DNA of 64,000 nucleotides from Andreprevotia chitinilytica DSM 18519 (GCF_000711875.1 NZ_JONM01000004.1:186001-250000), one strand, 5' to 3'. Positions 18,634 through 27,340 are shown, counted from the first letter of the stretch. The notes: a model not told the origin generated them from the letters alone. Numbers and translations: made by a program.

Positions 18634-19382
18634 GCTTGGGTAACTTCTTCGTCGCGATGGCAGACCGCAGCATCGGCGAGCCAGTATTCGGCCATCGCGT
18701 TGGCGCGGCGCAAGTTGTCGTGAGTAAGCACATCGTGGCAATCGCCCCAGGCCACGCACTCCTTGGCCAGCAGCAATGCATGACTGAAGTGATTGCGCAC
18801 CTGTTCGAAGTCATGCAGCACGGCGATCACCGTGCGGCCTTCTTGTTTCCAGTGCTCAACGATGTGCAGCAGATCATGCGTGGTGCGGGCATCGATCGCG
18901 GTGAAGGGCTCGTCCAGCAAGATCAGCTGGGCGTCTTGCACCAGAATGCGGGCGAATAACACGCGCTGGAACTGACCACTGGAGAGGGCGCCGATGCTGC
19001 GTTCGGCAAAGCCACTCAGGCCGACCCGCTCCAGTGCCGCCAGTGCGCGGTCCCGATCTGCGGCCTTCACACCACCGAACCAGCCAGCCCGGCCGGATGC
19101 GCCCAGCAGCACCACGTCCAGCACACTCACCGGAAAGCCACGTTCGATATTGGCTTGCTGCGGCAGATAGGCGACGTCGTCACGCTTGATGCCGTCAAAG
19201 CGGACTCGCCCGTGGTTGGGCGAGATCAGGCCGACGATCGCCTTCAGCAGCGTGCTCTTGCCGGCACCATTCGGCCCGACGATGGCGGTGCTCGAACCAC
19301 GTCGGAACGCACCGGATACGTGATGCACCACCGGATGGCGGTTGTAGGCCAGCGTGAGGTTTTCCAGTGTCAGCGCGGTCAT
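18630..19382 (-). CDS. znuC: Zinc ABC transporter ATPase ZnuC
   Basis: A 250-residue ABC ATPase: Walker A in AIVGPNGAGKSTLLKAI, Q-loop in VAYLPQQANIERGFP, signature LSSGQFQRVLFARIL, Walker B LILLDEPFTAID, and switch His in IAVLHDFEQV. The start at 19382 (MTALTLENLTLAY) makes an ATGA overlap with the 40-residue small gene upstream, and the end overlaps znuB in the same way, so translation of the block is tightly coupled. Confidence 0.94.
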   Translation of the reverse strand: MTALTLENLTLAYNRHPVVHHVSGAFRRGSSTAIVGPNGAGKSTLLKAIVGLISPNHGRVRFDGIKRDDVAYLPQQANIERGFPVSVLDVVLLGASGRAGWFGGVKAADRDRALAALERVGLSGFAERSIGALSSGQFQRVLFARILVQDAQLILLDEPFTAIDARTTHDLLHIVEHWKQEGRTVIAVLHDFEQVRNHFSHALLLAKECVAWGDCHDVLTHDNLRRANAMAEYWLADAAVCHRDEEVTQA

Positions 19383-19501
19383 CGCAGTGCCCACCAGACG
19401 GCCAGCCACAGAAAAACCAGCAAGGGCAGCACCAGCAGCAAACGCTGCCAGACCGGCATGGCCAGCAAGGTGATCGGGTGCGTTGAGGTGCGAGGCTTCA
19501 T
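19379..19501 (-). CDS. 40-residue single-span membrane peptide in the zinc operon
   Basis: This small frame, too short for usual gene-calling limits, fills exactly the gap between zur and znuC. Its ATG (19501) overlaps the zur stop as ATGA and its TGA (19379-19381) overlaps the znuC ATG as ATGA. The peptide starts MKPRTSTHPITLLAMPVWQR and continues with a hydrophobic helix (LLLVLPLLVFLWLAVWW) ending in Leu-Arg: a basic, positive-inside N-terminus and one membrane span. The double overlap and membrane character argue for a real translated gene, perhaps a small subunit or regulator of the ZnuBC transporter, or at least a translational bridge. No known family is recognised. Confidence 0.7.
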   Translation of the reverse strand: MKPRTSTHPITLLAMPVWQRLLLVLPLLVFLWLAVWWALR

Positions 19502-19941
19502 GCGGTCGCCTCCTGGCAGGCGCGGCACAGCCCTTTGATTTCAAGTTCGTGCTGATTCATCACGAAGCCGGTCGCGGCAACTTCGTTGCGCAGCGTTTCC
19601 ATCCAGCTCGGAGATTCAAGCTCCTCCACACCGTGGCAACGTTCGCACACCAGCATCACACCCTGATGCGGCGCGTGGAAGATCGGGCAGGCCACAAAGG
19701 ACTGCAGACTATCGATCCGGTGCACGAGGCCCATGCCGACCAGGAAATCGAGGGTGCGGTAGACCGTGGGTGGCGATGCGCCCGGCCGGCCCTTTTGCAG
19801 CGCGGTGAGCAGTTCGTAGGCTTTCATCGGGCCGTGGGCATCGAGCAGATGCGAGAGCACCTCGCGGCGCAGCTCGGTGAGCTTTTCGCCCCGGTCGGCG
19901 AGCCAGGATTCGGCGTGATCGAGTGGCGTCATCATGGTCAT
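19498..19941 (-). CDS. zur: Fur-family regulator, probably Zur
   Basis: A 147-residue Fur-superfamily repressor. The winged-helix region is GEKLTELRREVLSHLLDAHGPMKAYELLTALQKGRPGASPPTVYRTLDFL; the metal-binding half has FHAPHQGVMLVCERCHGVEEL with the CxxC structural zinc pair and a second CRAC pair at the C-terminus. Being first in an operon with znuCBA makes a zinc-sensing role (Zur) far more likely than Fur. Start at 19941 is chosen because a GGTGGG precedes it and the upstream frame would cross the operator; ATGs at 19935 and 19932 are alternatives. Confidence 0.88.
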   Translation of the reverse strand: MTMMTPLDHAESWLADRGEKLTELRREVLSHLLDAHGPMKAYELLTALQKGRPGASPPTVYRTLDFLVGMGLVHRIDSLQSFVACPIFHAPHQGVMLVCERCHGVEELESPSWMETLRNEVAATGFVMNQHELEIKGLCRACQEATA

Positions 19942-20007
19942 GCCCACCGTAAAGCGGGCATGTGAATTCGGTTTGGATGCTGCAATGGTATGCCATTCGC
20001 CGGAAAA

Positions 20008-20024
20008 ATGTAATGTTATTACAT
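20008..20024. promoter_or_regulatory. Zur-box-like palindrome in the zur-tolQ gap
   Basis: ATGTAATGTTATTACAT is a perfect 7+3+7 palindrome in an AT-rich patch, 67 bases upstream of the zur start. Its sequence and size resemble Zur operators of Proteobacteria (GTTATA/TATAAC-type half sites). It probably serves autoregulation of zur and zinc control of the whole znu operon; tolQ, read the other way, starts 164 bases off and may be unaffected. Confidence 0.65.
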
Positions 20025-20187
20025 ATTGGCCGAATGCGAAGCACGGTGAGCGCAGCAACGTTCAGAACTTTCTTACCCTAGCCACAGTCTTTTCACGGCG
20101 GATTTGCAAGATGTCACAGCCCGGGCGATACGCGAACGGTATACTGCCGGGCTGTTGAAGAACCCAACCTAATCCCGGAGTTTGGCA

Positions 20188-20865
20188 GTGGCCCCTACTT
20201 CTGAAGACATGTCGATCCTGTCGCTGGTCATGAACGCCAGCCTCGTCGTGCAGCTGGTGATGGGCCTGCTGTTGGTGCTCTCCTTGCTGTCCTGGTGGCA
20301 CATTTTCAGCAAGCATTTCACCCTCTCGCACGCCACCAAGAAGAGTGAAGATTTCGAGGATCGCTTCTGGGGCGGCACCGATCTGAACGGTCTCTTTGAC
20401 CAGACCCGCCGTGGTCATGCCATCGCAATGGAAAAGATCTTCATCGCCGGCTTCACCGAATTCCAGAAGCTGCGCCAGCGCGGCGGCATGGAACTCTCCA
20501 ACATCATGGACGGCACCCGCCGCGCCATGCGCGCCTCGATGCAGCGCGAACTCGATTACCTCGACAAACACACTTCCTTCCTGGCCTCGGTCGGCTCGGT
20601 CAGCCCGTATATCGGCCTGTTCGGCACCGTGTGGGGCATCATGCACGCCTTCACCGGCTTGGCGAACGTCGGGCAAGCCACGCTGGCCACCGTCGCACCG
20701 GGTATTGCGGAATCGCTGGTCGCCACGGCCATTGGCCTGTTTGCCGCCATCCCGGCCACCGTCGCCTACAACCGCTTCGCGCATGATGTCGACGCGCTGG
20801 CGAACCGCTTCGATACCTTCATCGAAGAATTCAGCAACATCCTGCAACGGCAGGCTGCTCACTAA
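20188..20865 (+). CDS. tolQ: Tol-Pal system proton-channel protein TolQ
   Basis: A 225-residue inner-membrane protein of the MotA/TolQ/ExbB family. The first membrane span is near residues 15-37 (VMNASLVVQLVMGLLLVLSLL); the other two are in VGSVSPYIGLFGTVWGIMHAF and GIAESLVATAIGLFAAIPATVAYN, which line the proton path with TolR. The start is taken as GTG at 20188, seven bases after GGAG; a TTG at 20182 is too close to it. First gene of tolQRAB-pal-cpoB. The ybgC gene that often precedes tolQ is absent here. Confidence 0.94.
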   Translation: MAPTSEDMSILSLVMNASLVVQLVMGLLLVLSLLSWWHIFSKHFTLSHATKKSEDFEDRFWGGTDLNGLFDQTRRGHAIAMEKIFIAGFTEFQKLRQRGGMELSNIMDGTRRAMRASMQRELDYLDKHTSFLASVGSVSPYIGLFGTVWGIMHAFTGLANVGQATLATVAPGIAESLVATAIGLFAAIPATVAYNRFAHDVDALANRFDTFIEEFSNILQRQAAH

Positions 20866-20876
20866 GGGGACGAGAC

Positions 20877-21302
20877 ATGGCCCGTTCCAGCCGCCGCCCG
20901 CGCCGCTCGATGAACCAGATCAACGTCGTACCGTATATCGACGTGATGCTGGTGTTGCTCGTCATCTTCATGGTGACTACGCCGATGATGCAGCCCGGCG
21001 TGGTCAACCTGCCGTCGGTGGCCAAATCCGACCACGAAATCAACGCCGAACCGTTGCGTGTCGAGATCGGGGCCGATGGTGGCATCAAGCTCTCGGACAA
21101 GGGCAAGAGCGAATCCGCCGCCGATGCCAAGGCATTGGTCGCGCTGGTGCAAGGCAAGCTCGGCACAGGCAGCGACCGCCCGGTCGTGATCGCCGCCGAC
21201 AAGGCCGTGCGCTACGAGGCAGTGATCAACGTGATGGATGCGCTCAAGCAGGCGCAGATCGCGCGTGTCGGGCTGATGGTTCAGCCCAGCGCAGGGAAAT
21301 AA
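20877..21302 (+). CDS. tolR: Tol-Pal system protein TolR
   Basis: A 141-residue ExbD/TolR protein with one N-terminal membrane span containing the proton-carrying aspartate (INVVPYIDVMLVLLVIFMVT) and a periplasmic domain ending in QAQIARVGLMVQPSAGK. It forms the force generator with TolQ. Preceded by AAGGGG; short gap to tolQ and seven bases to tolA. Confidence 0.95.
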   Translation: MARSSRRPRRSMNQINVVPYIDVMLVLLVIFMVTTPMMQPGVVNLPSVAKSDHEINAEPLRVEIGADGGIKLSDKGKSESAADAKALVALVQGKLGTGSDRPVVIAADKAVRYEAVINVMDALKQAQIARVGLMVQPSAGK

Positions 21303-21308
21303 GGCCGC

Positions 21309-22172
21309 ATGAGCGATCCGCGCCAAGTCGACCGCGAAGAACACCAGACGCTATCGCTGTTTCTGGCGCTGCTGATGCATGGCTTGTTGGTGCTGGGATT
21401 GGTGTTGTCGGTGCAATGGAAAACGCAGAAACCCGCGGCGATCGAAGTCGAACTCTGGGGCGGCCCGCCGCCGGCTGCCATCAAACAGGCCGAGCCGGAA
21501 CCCGAACCGGTCAAACCGGTGAAGCCATTGAAACCGGTCGTCGAAAAGCCCGAACCGATCGAAAAGAAGCCGGACATTTCCACCGGCAAGGCCAAGCCGA
21601 CCCCGGTCGTCACACCCAAACCCGCGACGCCACGGCCGACCGTGCCGCCGACTCCTGCGCCCAAACCAACGCCGGCACCGAAGCCGACGCCAGGCCCTAA
21701 ACCAACACCGGCACCAACAAAAGTACCGCCGGCCAAGGCTCCGCCCAAGGAAGACGCCTTCAGCGCTGCATTGAACGACAACGCGAAACCAGCGCCCAAC
21801 GCGAAGCCTGCCGGCAAAACCGGTGGCACCGGCACCAACGTCGCCGCCAAGGCCAATAATGTTGGCACTGGTGTGGGCGGCGGCGGAGCTGGCAGCGACA
21901 AACTACGCGGCTATGGCGACAGCGTGGCACGCTTGATCAAGAGCCGGATCGTCTACCCCGGCAGCGATAATCCACGCGTGGAATTCAAAATTACCTTGTT
22001 CCCGGACGGCACGATCCGCGACATTAAAGAGATCAGCGGCGACGGCAACGAGGCCTGGAAGAGCGCAGTACAGCGCGCCATCGATGGACTCGGCGCATTC
22101 CCGCCGCCACCGGCTGGCGTGACTTACGACCAAGTCAAAACGCTGAATTTCTCGTTCCGCCCACGCGATTGA
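21309..22172 (+). CDS. tolA: Tol-Pal system protein TolA (proline-rich linker form)
   Basis: A 287-residue TonB-like protein: one membrane anchor near the N-terminus (LFLALLMHGLLVLGLVLSV), a long Pro/Lys/Thr-rich linker (residues ~55-145, repeats such as PAPKPTPAPKPTPGPKPT) and a C-terminal TolA/TonB domain (GDSVARLIKSRIVYPG to LNFSFRPRD). E. coli TolA instead has an Ala-rich helical linker; here the linker is probably an extended polyproline type, as in TonB. It transmits inner-membrane force to TolB/Pal for outer-membrane constriction. Confidence 0.92.
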   Translation: MSDPRQVDREEHQTLSLFLALLMHGLLVLGLVLSVQWKTQKPAAIEVELWGGPPPAAIKQAEPEPEPVKPVKPLKPVVEKPEPIEKKPDISTGKAKPTPVVTPKPATPRPTVPPTPAPKPTPAPKPTPGPKPTPAPTKVPPAKAPPKEDAFSAALNDNAKPAPNAKPAGKTGGTGTNVAAKANNVGTGVGGGGAGSDKLRGYGDSVARLIKSRIVYPGSDNPRVEFKITLFPDGTIRDIKEISGDGNEAWKSAVQRAIDGLGAFPPPPAGVTYDQVKTLNFSFRPRD

Positions 22173-22200
22173 TGAGCAGGGCCCTCACGGAGGAAACCGG

Positions 22201-23505
22201 ATGAATTTAACCACCGCATTGCAAACACTGACCAAGCTGGCACGCCACGGCGTCGTCGCTTTTGCCCTCGGCAGCGTCGCCGCGGCAGCCCATGCCGACA
22301 TGACCATCGAGGTCGTCGGCACCGGCGCGGATCAATTCCCGATCGCCATCGCGCCGTTCCAGAGTGAAGTGCAACAGAAACAACCCATCACGCCCGTGGT
22401 CGGCGATGACCTCACCCGCAGCGGCCTGTTCAAGGTGATCGGCGCGGGTGATCTATCACCGGTGCCGTATGCACCGGAACAAATCAACAACGGCCCGCTG
22501 AAGTCACGTGGCGCACAGACCGTGCTGGTCGGCAGCATCACGCCGGATGGCGATGCATTCATGGTCAAGGCATCGCTGGTCGATGTAGCGAGCAAGAACG
22601 TGCTGGTCAATTTCTCCCGCCGCGCCTCCGCCAACCAGATGCGTCGCACCGCGCACCAGATCGCGGACATGATCTACACCAAGCTCACCGGTGAAGGTGG
22701 CCTGTTCAACTCACGCATCGCTTATGTGCTCAAGATGGGCAAGCGCTACGAGCTGCAAGTGGCCGATGCGGATGGTTACGGCGCGCAAACGGTGCTGGCG
22801 TCCAATCAACCGATCATGTCGCCGAAATGGTCGCCGGATGGTGGCCGACTCGCCTATGTGTCGTTCGAAGAGCAAAAGCCGATCGTCTATGCGCAAGACC
22901 TCGGCACCGGAAAACGCTGGAAAGTGGCTGCGTTCAAGGGCAGCAATTCGGCACCGGCGTGGGCCCCAAACGGCCAACAGCTGGCTGTGACGCTGACCAA
23001 GGAAGGCGGCTCGCAGCTCTTTGTCGTCGGCGTGGATGGCGGCAATGCACGGCGCCTTAGCAACACTGGTGAAATCAATACCGAAGCCTCGTTCACGCCC
23101 GATGGCGGCAGCGTGTTGTTCACGTCCGACCGTGGCGGCAGCCCGCAAATCTATCGCCAGCCGCTCTCTGGCGGCGGCGCGGAACGGATGACCTTCCAAG
23201 GCAGCTACAACGCTTCCGGCAAACTCTCGCCAGACGGCAAGACCATGACGTTGATCAGTCGTGGCGATCGTGGCTATAGCGTCGCGGTGATGGATATGGC
23301 CTCCCGGCAAATCCAGATCCTGACGGACAGCGGCTTCGACGACGCGCCGACATTCTCGCCAAACGGGCGGATGATCCTCTATGAAACAGATATCGGCGGC
23401 CGTGGCCAGTTGGCGGCTGTATCGAGTGACGGCCGCGTGAAACAGCGGCTGCGTTCAAGCAGTGGCGATGTGCGCCAACCGGCATGGGGACCACTGCTGA
23501 GATAA
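22201..23505 (+). CDS. tolB: Tol-Pal system periplasmic protein TolB
   Basis: A 434-residue precursor with a signal peptide ending ALGSVAAAAHA. The N-terminal alpha/beta domain (IAPFQSEVQQKQPITPVVGDDLTRSGLFKVI) is followed by a six-bladed beta-propeller whose blades carry the repeated S.DG..L/W.P pattern (SPKWSPDGGRLAYVS, APAWAPNGQQLAVT, EASFTPDGGSVLFTSDRGG, KLSPDGKTMTLIS, PTFSPNGRMILYET). Binds Pal in the periplasm. Strong GGAGG ribosome site. Confidence 0.96.
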   Translation: MNLTTALQTLTKLARHGVVAFALGSVAAAAHADMTIEVVGTGADQFPIAIAPFQSEVQQKQPITPVVGDDLTRSGLFKVIGAGDLSPVPYAPEQINNGPLKSRGAQTVLVGSITPDGDAFMVKASLVDVASKNVLVNFSRRASANQMRRTAHQIADMIYTKLTGEGGLFNSRIAYVLKMGKRYELQVADADGYGAQTVLASNQPIMSPKWSPDGGRLAYVSFEEQKPIVYAQDLGTGKRWKVAAFKGSNSAPAWAPNGQQLAVTLTKEGGSQLFVVGVDGGNARRLSNTGEINTEASFTPDGGSVLFTSDRGGSPQIYRQPLSGGGAERMTFQGSYNASGKLSPDGKTMTLISRGDRGYSVAVMDMASRQIQILTDSGFDDAPTFSPNGRMILYETDIGGRGQLAAVSSDGRVKQRLRSSSGDVRQPAWGPLLR

Positions 23506-23599
23506 GCGTGTATGCCAATGGAATCCTTACTGCGTTAACACCACGCACGATTCAAATGTTCTGTACCTTTTCGATGGATTAGAGATAGCTAAGGAGTCA

Positions 23600-24148
23600 A
23601 TGATGAAAAAACTGGTATCCGGCCTCGTAATCACTCTGCTGCTCGCCGCGTGCGCCAGCCAGCCAAAACAAGAACCGGCTCCGGTCGTGGACAAGGGCAC
23701 GCCCGGCTCCAGCACGACCACAACGCCGACAACCGTCGACCTGACCAAGGGCGACACCAGCGCAGCCAAAGGTTATAGCCCGCTGACCGACCCGAACAAC
23801 ATCCTCTCCAGCCGCCGGATCTATTTTGATTTCGATTCCTACGTGGTGCGCTCCGAGTTCAATGAAGTAATCGAAGCGCATTCGAAATACCTGCTCGATC
23901 ACAAGGATGCCAAGCTGATCATCCAGGGCAATACCGATAATCGCGGCACTGCCGAATACAATCTGGCGCTGGGCCAGAAGCGGGCCGATGCGGTGAAGAA
24001 GCAGATGAGCGCGCTCGGCGTGGGTGAAAGCCAGATCGAAACCGTGAGCTTCGGCAAGGAAAAACCGCTGGAAAATGCCGATACCGAAGAAGCCTGGGCA
24101 CGCAACCGCCGGGCCGAATTGGTATACGACGGCGAGCAGACCCAGTAA
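23600..24148 (+). CDS. pal: Peptidoglycan-associated lipoprotein Pal
   Basis: A 182-residue outer-membrane lipoprotein. The lipobox is LLLAACAS (lipidated Cys about residue 19), followed by a Thr/Pro-rich linker and an OmpA-like peptidoglycan-binding domain (RIYFDFDSYVV, LIIQGNTDNRGTAEYNLALGQKRADAV, NRRAELVY). AAGGAG precedes tandem ATGs at 23600 and 23603, either of which could be used. The gap before it (about 95 bases) may hold its own promoter. Confidence 0.96.
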   Translation: MMKKLVSGLVITLLLAACASQPKQEPAPVVDKGTPGSSTTTTPTTVDLTKGDTSAAKGYSPLTDPNNILSSRRIYFDFDSYVVRSEFNEVIEAHSKYLLDHKDAKLIIQGNTDNRGTAEYNLALGQKRADAVKKQMSALGVGESQIETVSFGKEKPLENADTEEAWARNRRAELVYDGEQTQ

Positions 24149-24170
24149 AATCTTCGCCTAATCAACCCCT

Positions 24171-24202
24171 TAACCCGCTACTGCCACCGTGGTAGCGGGT
24201 TA
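24171..24202 (+). terminator. Hairpin between pal and cpoB
   Basis: TAACCCGCTAC (24171-24181) pairs perfectly with GTAGCGGGTTA (24192-24202) around a ten-base loop, just after pal. The T-run after it is weak, so it may be a partial terminator or an mRNA stabiliser that sets pal above cpoB. Confidence 0.55.
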
Positions 24203-24219
24203 TTACATTGAATCGCGCC

Positions 24220-24951
24220 ATGAAAAAACTCGCCGCCATGATGTTGTTCGCTTTCGCCGTACAGGCCCACGCCGGGCTGTTCGACGACAAGGAAGCACGC
24301 CAGCAGATCGACGACCTGCGCACGCAGGTCACACAACAAGCGCAAGAAATCCAGCAATTGCAGGCCGGCAACCGCAAGGTGCTCGATCTGGTAAACCAGA
24401 TCGAACAATTGAAGCAGGACAACGCCAACCTGCGTGGCCAGCTTGAAGTGCTGCAGTTCAACCTCGACGAATCCACCAAGCGCCAGAAAGACCTCTACGT
24501 CGACATCGACACCCGCGTGCGCAAGATCGAGGAAGCACGCCAGGAACACGCCCAGGCGCAAGAAGCCGCCGCGCAGCAGAGCGAGGCGCAAGCGCTGGAA
24601 GCCGCCGTCAACTTGTCCCGCGCCAGCAAGCACAAGGATGCCGTCGCGGCGCTGCGCCAGTTCATCGGCAACTACCCGGATAGCGTCAATACCCCCGCCG
24701 CCCAATACTGGCTCGGCAGCTCGCTGACCGCGCTCAAGGACTTCAAGGGCGCCAATGCCGCCTACGGCGCGATCATCAGCAAATACCCGCAAGACCCGAT
24801 CGCGCCAGATGCGCTGTTCGGCCTCGCCGTGGTCGCCAACCTGCAGAAAGACAAGAAAACGTCGAAGCAATATCTGCTGCAATTGATCGAGAAATACCCG
24901 CAGTCGGAAAAAGCCGCCACCGCCAAGAAGGCACTGGTCGCGACCGACTGA
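24220..24951 (+). CDS. cpoB: Cell division coordinator CpoB (YbgF)
   Basis: A 243-residue periplasmic protein: signal peptide (KLAAMMLFAFAVQAHA), an N-terminal trimerising coiled coil (QQIDDLRTQVTQQAQEIQQL and on to residue ~110), then TPR repeats (AVAALRQFIGNYPDS, AYGAIISKYPQDP, YLLQLIEKYPQSEKA). CpoB links Tol function to PBP1B-dependent septal wall synthesis. The ATG at 24220 gives a normal signal peptide; a TTG at 24208 is possible. Last gene of the tol-pal cluster. Confidence 0.92.
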   Translation: MKKLAAMMLFAFAVQAHAGLFDDKEARQQIDDLRTQVTQQAQEIQQLQAGNRKVLDLVNQIEQLKQDNANLRGQLEVLQFNLDESTKRQKDLYVDIDTRVRKIEEARQEHAQAQEAAAQQSEAQALEAAVNLSRASKHKDAVAALRQFIGNYPDSVNTPAAQYWLGSSLTALKDFKGANAAYGAIISKYPQDPIAPDALFGLAVVANLQKDKKTSKQYLLQLIEKYPQSEKAATAKKALVATD

Positions 24952-24967
24952 ACCCGTTTTACCCGTT

Positions 24968-25017
24968 AGTCCGGCGCGGGCCGTATCGCCTGCGCCGTTT
25001 TCGTTTCCGCCGGACTA
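24968..25017 (+). terminator. Probable terminator after cpoB
   Basis: AGTCCGGCG (24968-24976) and CGCCGGACT (25009-25017) form a perfect outer stem; inside it GGCGC pairs with GCGCC before GTTTTCGTTT. Either fold would end transcription of the tol-pal unit. Confidence 0.55.
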
Positions 25018-25065
25018 TCTATCCGGAGTGGGGACGGTTTTCTGGTCCACCTGTTTGGTTTCTGC

Positions 25066-25129
25066 AGGAGCGAGCTTGCTCGCGATAGCTGGCATTTCAA
25101 GCATCGCTATCGCGAGCAAGCTCGCTCCT
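25066..25129. repeat. 24 bp inverted repeat upstream of queE
   Basis: The arms 25066-25089 and 25106-25129 are perfectly complementary (left arm begins AGGAGCGAGCTTGCTCGCG) around a 16-base interior. GGAGCGAGCTTGCTCGCGA is the same kind of sequence as REP elements known from pseudomonads and other Proteobacteria. It stands alone in the 240-base gap between cpoB and queE. Confidence 0.8.
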
Positions 25130-25192
25130 ACATGAGTCAAAACCGCGGGGCCCAATACCACCGGATTGTGCATCCGGTCTGGAGCATTTGAA

Positions 25193-25837
25193 GTGAACGA
25201 CACCCTCCGCATTACGGAGATTTTCTTCTCCTTGCAGGGCGAGACCAGCCGCATGGGTCGCCCGACCGTCTTTGTCCGCCTTACCGGCTGTCCGCTGCGC
25301 TGCGGCTATTGCGACAGCGCCTACGCCTTTCATGGCGGCAAGACGATGACTTTCGACGACATCCTCGCCGAAATACGCCTTCATCCCACCCGTACCGTTT
25401 GCGTCACTGGCGGTGAGCCGCTGGCGCAAAAGTACAGCCTCGCCTTCCTCAAGCGCCTCGCTGATGAAGGTTTCGACGTCAGTCTGGAAACCAGCGGTGC
25501 GCTACCGATCGAGCAGGTCGATCCGCGCATTTCCCGCATTGTCGACATCAAGACACCCGGCTCGGGCGAGCTGGACAAGATGCGCTGGGAAAATCTCGAT
25601 GCCATCCGCGCCGGCGATGAAATCAAGTTCGTGCTGTGTGACCGCAGCGACTACGAATGGGCGCGAGAACTGGTGCGCGACAAGCAACTGACCGACAAAG
25701 CCCCGGTGCTGTTCTCGCCGGTGTGGGAAACCCTGCCGCCGACCGATCTGGCGCAATGGGTGCTGGAAGACGGGCTGCCGGTGCGCATGCAGGTACAGCT
25801 GCACAAGATTCTTTGGGGCGAAAAACCGGGGGTGTAA
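25193..25837 (+). CDS. queE: 7-carboxy-7-deazaguanine synthase QueE
   Basis: A 214-residue radical SAM enzyme of queuosine biosynthesis, converting 6-carboxytetrahydropterin to 7-carboxy-7-deazaguanine. It shows EIFFSLQGETSRMGRPTVFVRLTGCPLRCGYCDSAY with the CxxxCxxC cluster-binding cysteines, and the SAM-binding TGGEPLAQ. The start is taken as GTG at 25193 with GGAG eight bases upstream; an in-frame TTG at 25166 is less likely. Next to tol-pal genes, as in many Proteobacteria, but separated from queC by a chloride-channel gene. Confidence 0.92.
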   Translation: MNDTLRITEIFFSLQGETSRMGRPTVFVRLTGCPLRCGYCDSAYAFHGGKTMTFDDILAEIRLHPTRTVCVTGGEPLAQKYSLAFLKRLADEGFDVSLETSGALPIEQVDPRISRIVDIKTPGSGELDKMRWENLDAIRAGDEIKFVLCDRSDYEWARELVRDKQLTDKAPVLFSPVWETLPPTDLAQWVLEDGLPVRMQVQLHKILWGEKPGV

Positions 25838-25978
25838 TCCCTTGCTGACCAAGCTTGCTGCCCGGAGCCCCGCGTTCATCGCAGGGCATAAGTGCAATCC
25901 GCGACCGCAAGCGGATCGTGCCGTGCTTTACTTGTGCCAGACTCCCAGCTCAACGTCATCGCTCCGAAAGGATTCGCC

Positions 25979-27340
25979 TTGATTTCACCCAAACGACTGT
26001 TGGCGCGGATGCGCCACATGCCGCATAAAACCCAAGCCACGCTTGCGCTTTGGGTCGGTGCGGCCGGTGTCGGCCTGATCGCCGTGCTGCTGGCCAAGGC
26101 CGCGGAATGGGCCTTTGCCGGCTTCGCCCTGTTGCAGCATCGCTGGTGGTGGTGGCCCTTCATCAGCCTGCCGCTGGGCGGCATACTGATCCGTTGGGTG
26201 ATGACCCGCATCGGGCAGGGCGCCGAAGGCAGCGGAATTCCGCAAACCATGGCGGCACTGCAGGTGGCGGATGACCCCGGCAAAACCAGCAAGCTGATCG
26301 GCGCGCGCATTGCCATCGCCAAATTCGTCGGCATCGTCATGGGCATCGGCTGCGGTTTCGTGCTTGGCCGCGAAGGGCCTACCGTGCAGATCGGCGCCAG
26401 CCTGATGTACGCCTGCCGCCGCTTCGCCCCCATCGCCGACCCGGCTTTTCGCCGCCAGCTGATCCTGGCCGGCGGTGCAGCGGGTATCGCTGCCGCCTTC
26501 AATACGCCACTGGCTGGCATCGTCTTTGCGTTCGAAGAACTGGCCCGGTCGGTCGAGGAACGTACCAGTGGCAAGTTGATCGGCGCGGTTATCCTGTCCG
26601 GCGTCGTCTCCCTCGCTTTTCTGGGCAATTACACCTATTTCGGCCGCATCCACGTGCCGCAATTCACTTATTCGATCCTGATTCCCCTGTTGCCGATCTC
26701 CATCGCTGCAGGGCTGATCGGCGGCTTGTTCAGCTGGCTGTGCGTCCATCAAACCCGCTGGCTGCCCAGCACCTTGCTGGACTGGCGGATCAGGCATCCC
26801 TATTTTTTCGTTGCGGCCTGCGGCCTGCTGATTGCCTTATGCGGGCTGGGCGCCCCCATTTTCGGCAGCGGGGCAGAAGCCACCAGCCATGCCGTTTCCA
26901 CCGGCGAGCCATTGCCGTGGCTGTTCCTGCCGCTTAAGTTCATCGGTCTGGTCGCAACCTTCCTGACCGGCCTACCGGGCGGGATTTTCGCGCCGGCCTT
27001 GTCGCTGGGCGCCGGGCTGGGCAGCTGGTTCGTGCCGCTGTTTGGCATGGAACTGCATGTGAAGCTGGTCGCCATCGGCATGACCGCCATGCTGGCCGCC
27101 GTCACCCGCGCACCGCTCACCTCGGCCGTGATCATGATCGAGATGACGGACGGCCACGAAATGGTGATCTCCACCCTGGCCGCCGCGATGGTCGCGTCGA
27201 CCGTCGCCCGTGTATTCAAGACCCGGCTCTACCACGAAATCGCCGAGCGCTCGCTGGCGCAATTCGCGTCGCCACGCCTCGAAAACAGCGCGCCCCCAGA
27301 CGAGCCATCAGACAAAAAACCGGAGTACCAACAACCATGA
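25979..27340 (+). CDS. ClC-type chloride channel or chloride/proton antiporter
   Basis: About 453 residues, polytopic, with the three ClC selectivity motifs: [10 protein letters not shown] (GSGIP), [10 protein letters not shown] (GREGP, including the gating glutamate), and [16 protein letters not shown] (GGIFAP). No C-terminal CBS domains. Start chosen as TTG at 25979, six bases after AAAGGA; the frame is open upstream to 25892 without a good ribosome site. Its end overlaps queC as ATGA. Such proteins exchange Cl- and H+, for example in acid resistance; its coupling to queuosine genes is unexplained. Confidence 0.88.
   Translation: MISPKRLLARMRHMPHKTQATLALWVGAAGVGLIAVLLAKAAEWAFAGFALLQHRWWWWPFISLPLGGILIRWVMTRIGQGAEGSGIPQTMAALQVADDPGKTSKLIGARIAIAKFVGIVMGIGCGFVLGREGPTVQIGASLMYACRRFAPIADPAFRRQLILAGGAAGIAAAFNTPLAGIVFAFEELARSVEERTSGKLIGAVILSGVVSLAFLGNYTYFGRIHVPQFTYSILIPLLPISIAAGLIGGLFSWLCVHQTRWLPSTLLDWRIRHPYFFVAACGLLIALCGLGAPIFGSGAEATSHAVSTGEPLPWLFLPLKFIGLVATFLTGLPGGIFAPALSLGAGLGSWFVPLFGMELHVKLVAIGMTAMLAAVTRAPLTSAVIMIEMTDGHEMVISTLAAAMVASTVARVFKTRLYHEIAERSLAQFASPRLENSAPPDEPSDKKPEYQQP

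Noticed and set aside
20396-21700. A long frame crossing tolQ, tolR and tolA
   Set aside because: Low-complexity Arg/Pro/Ser product in the wrong frame; three known genes occupy the region.
24952-25192. Possible preQ1 riboswitch before queE
   Set aside because: The space is taken by a terminator-like stem and a REP palindrome; no preQ1 aptamer pattern seen.
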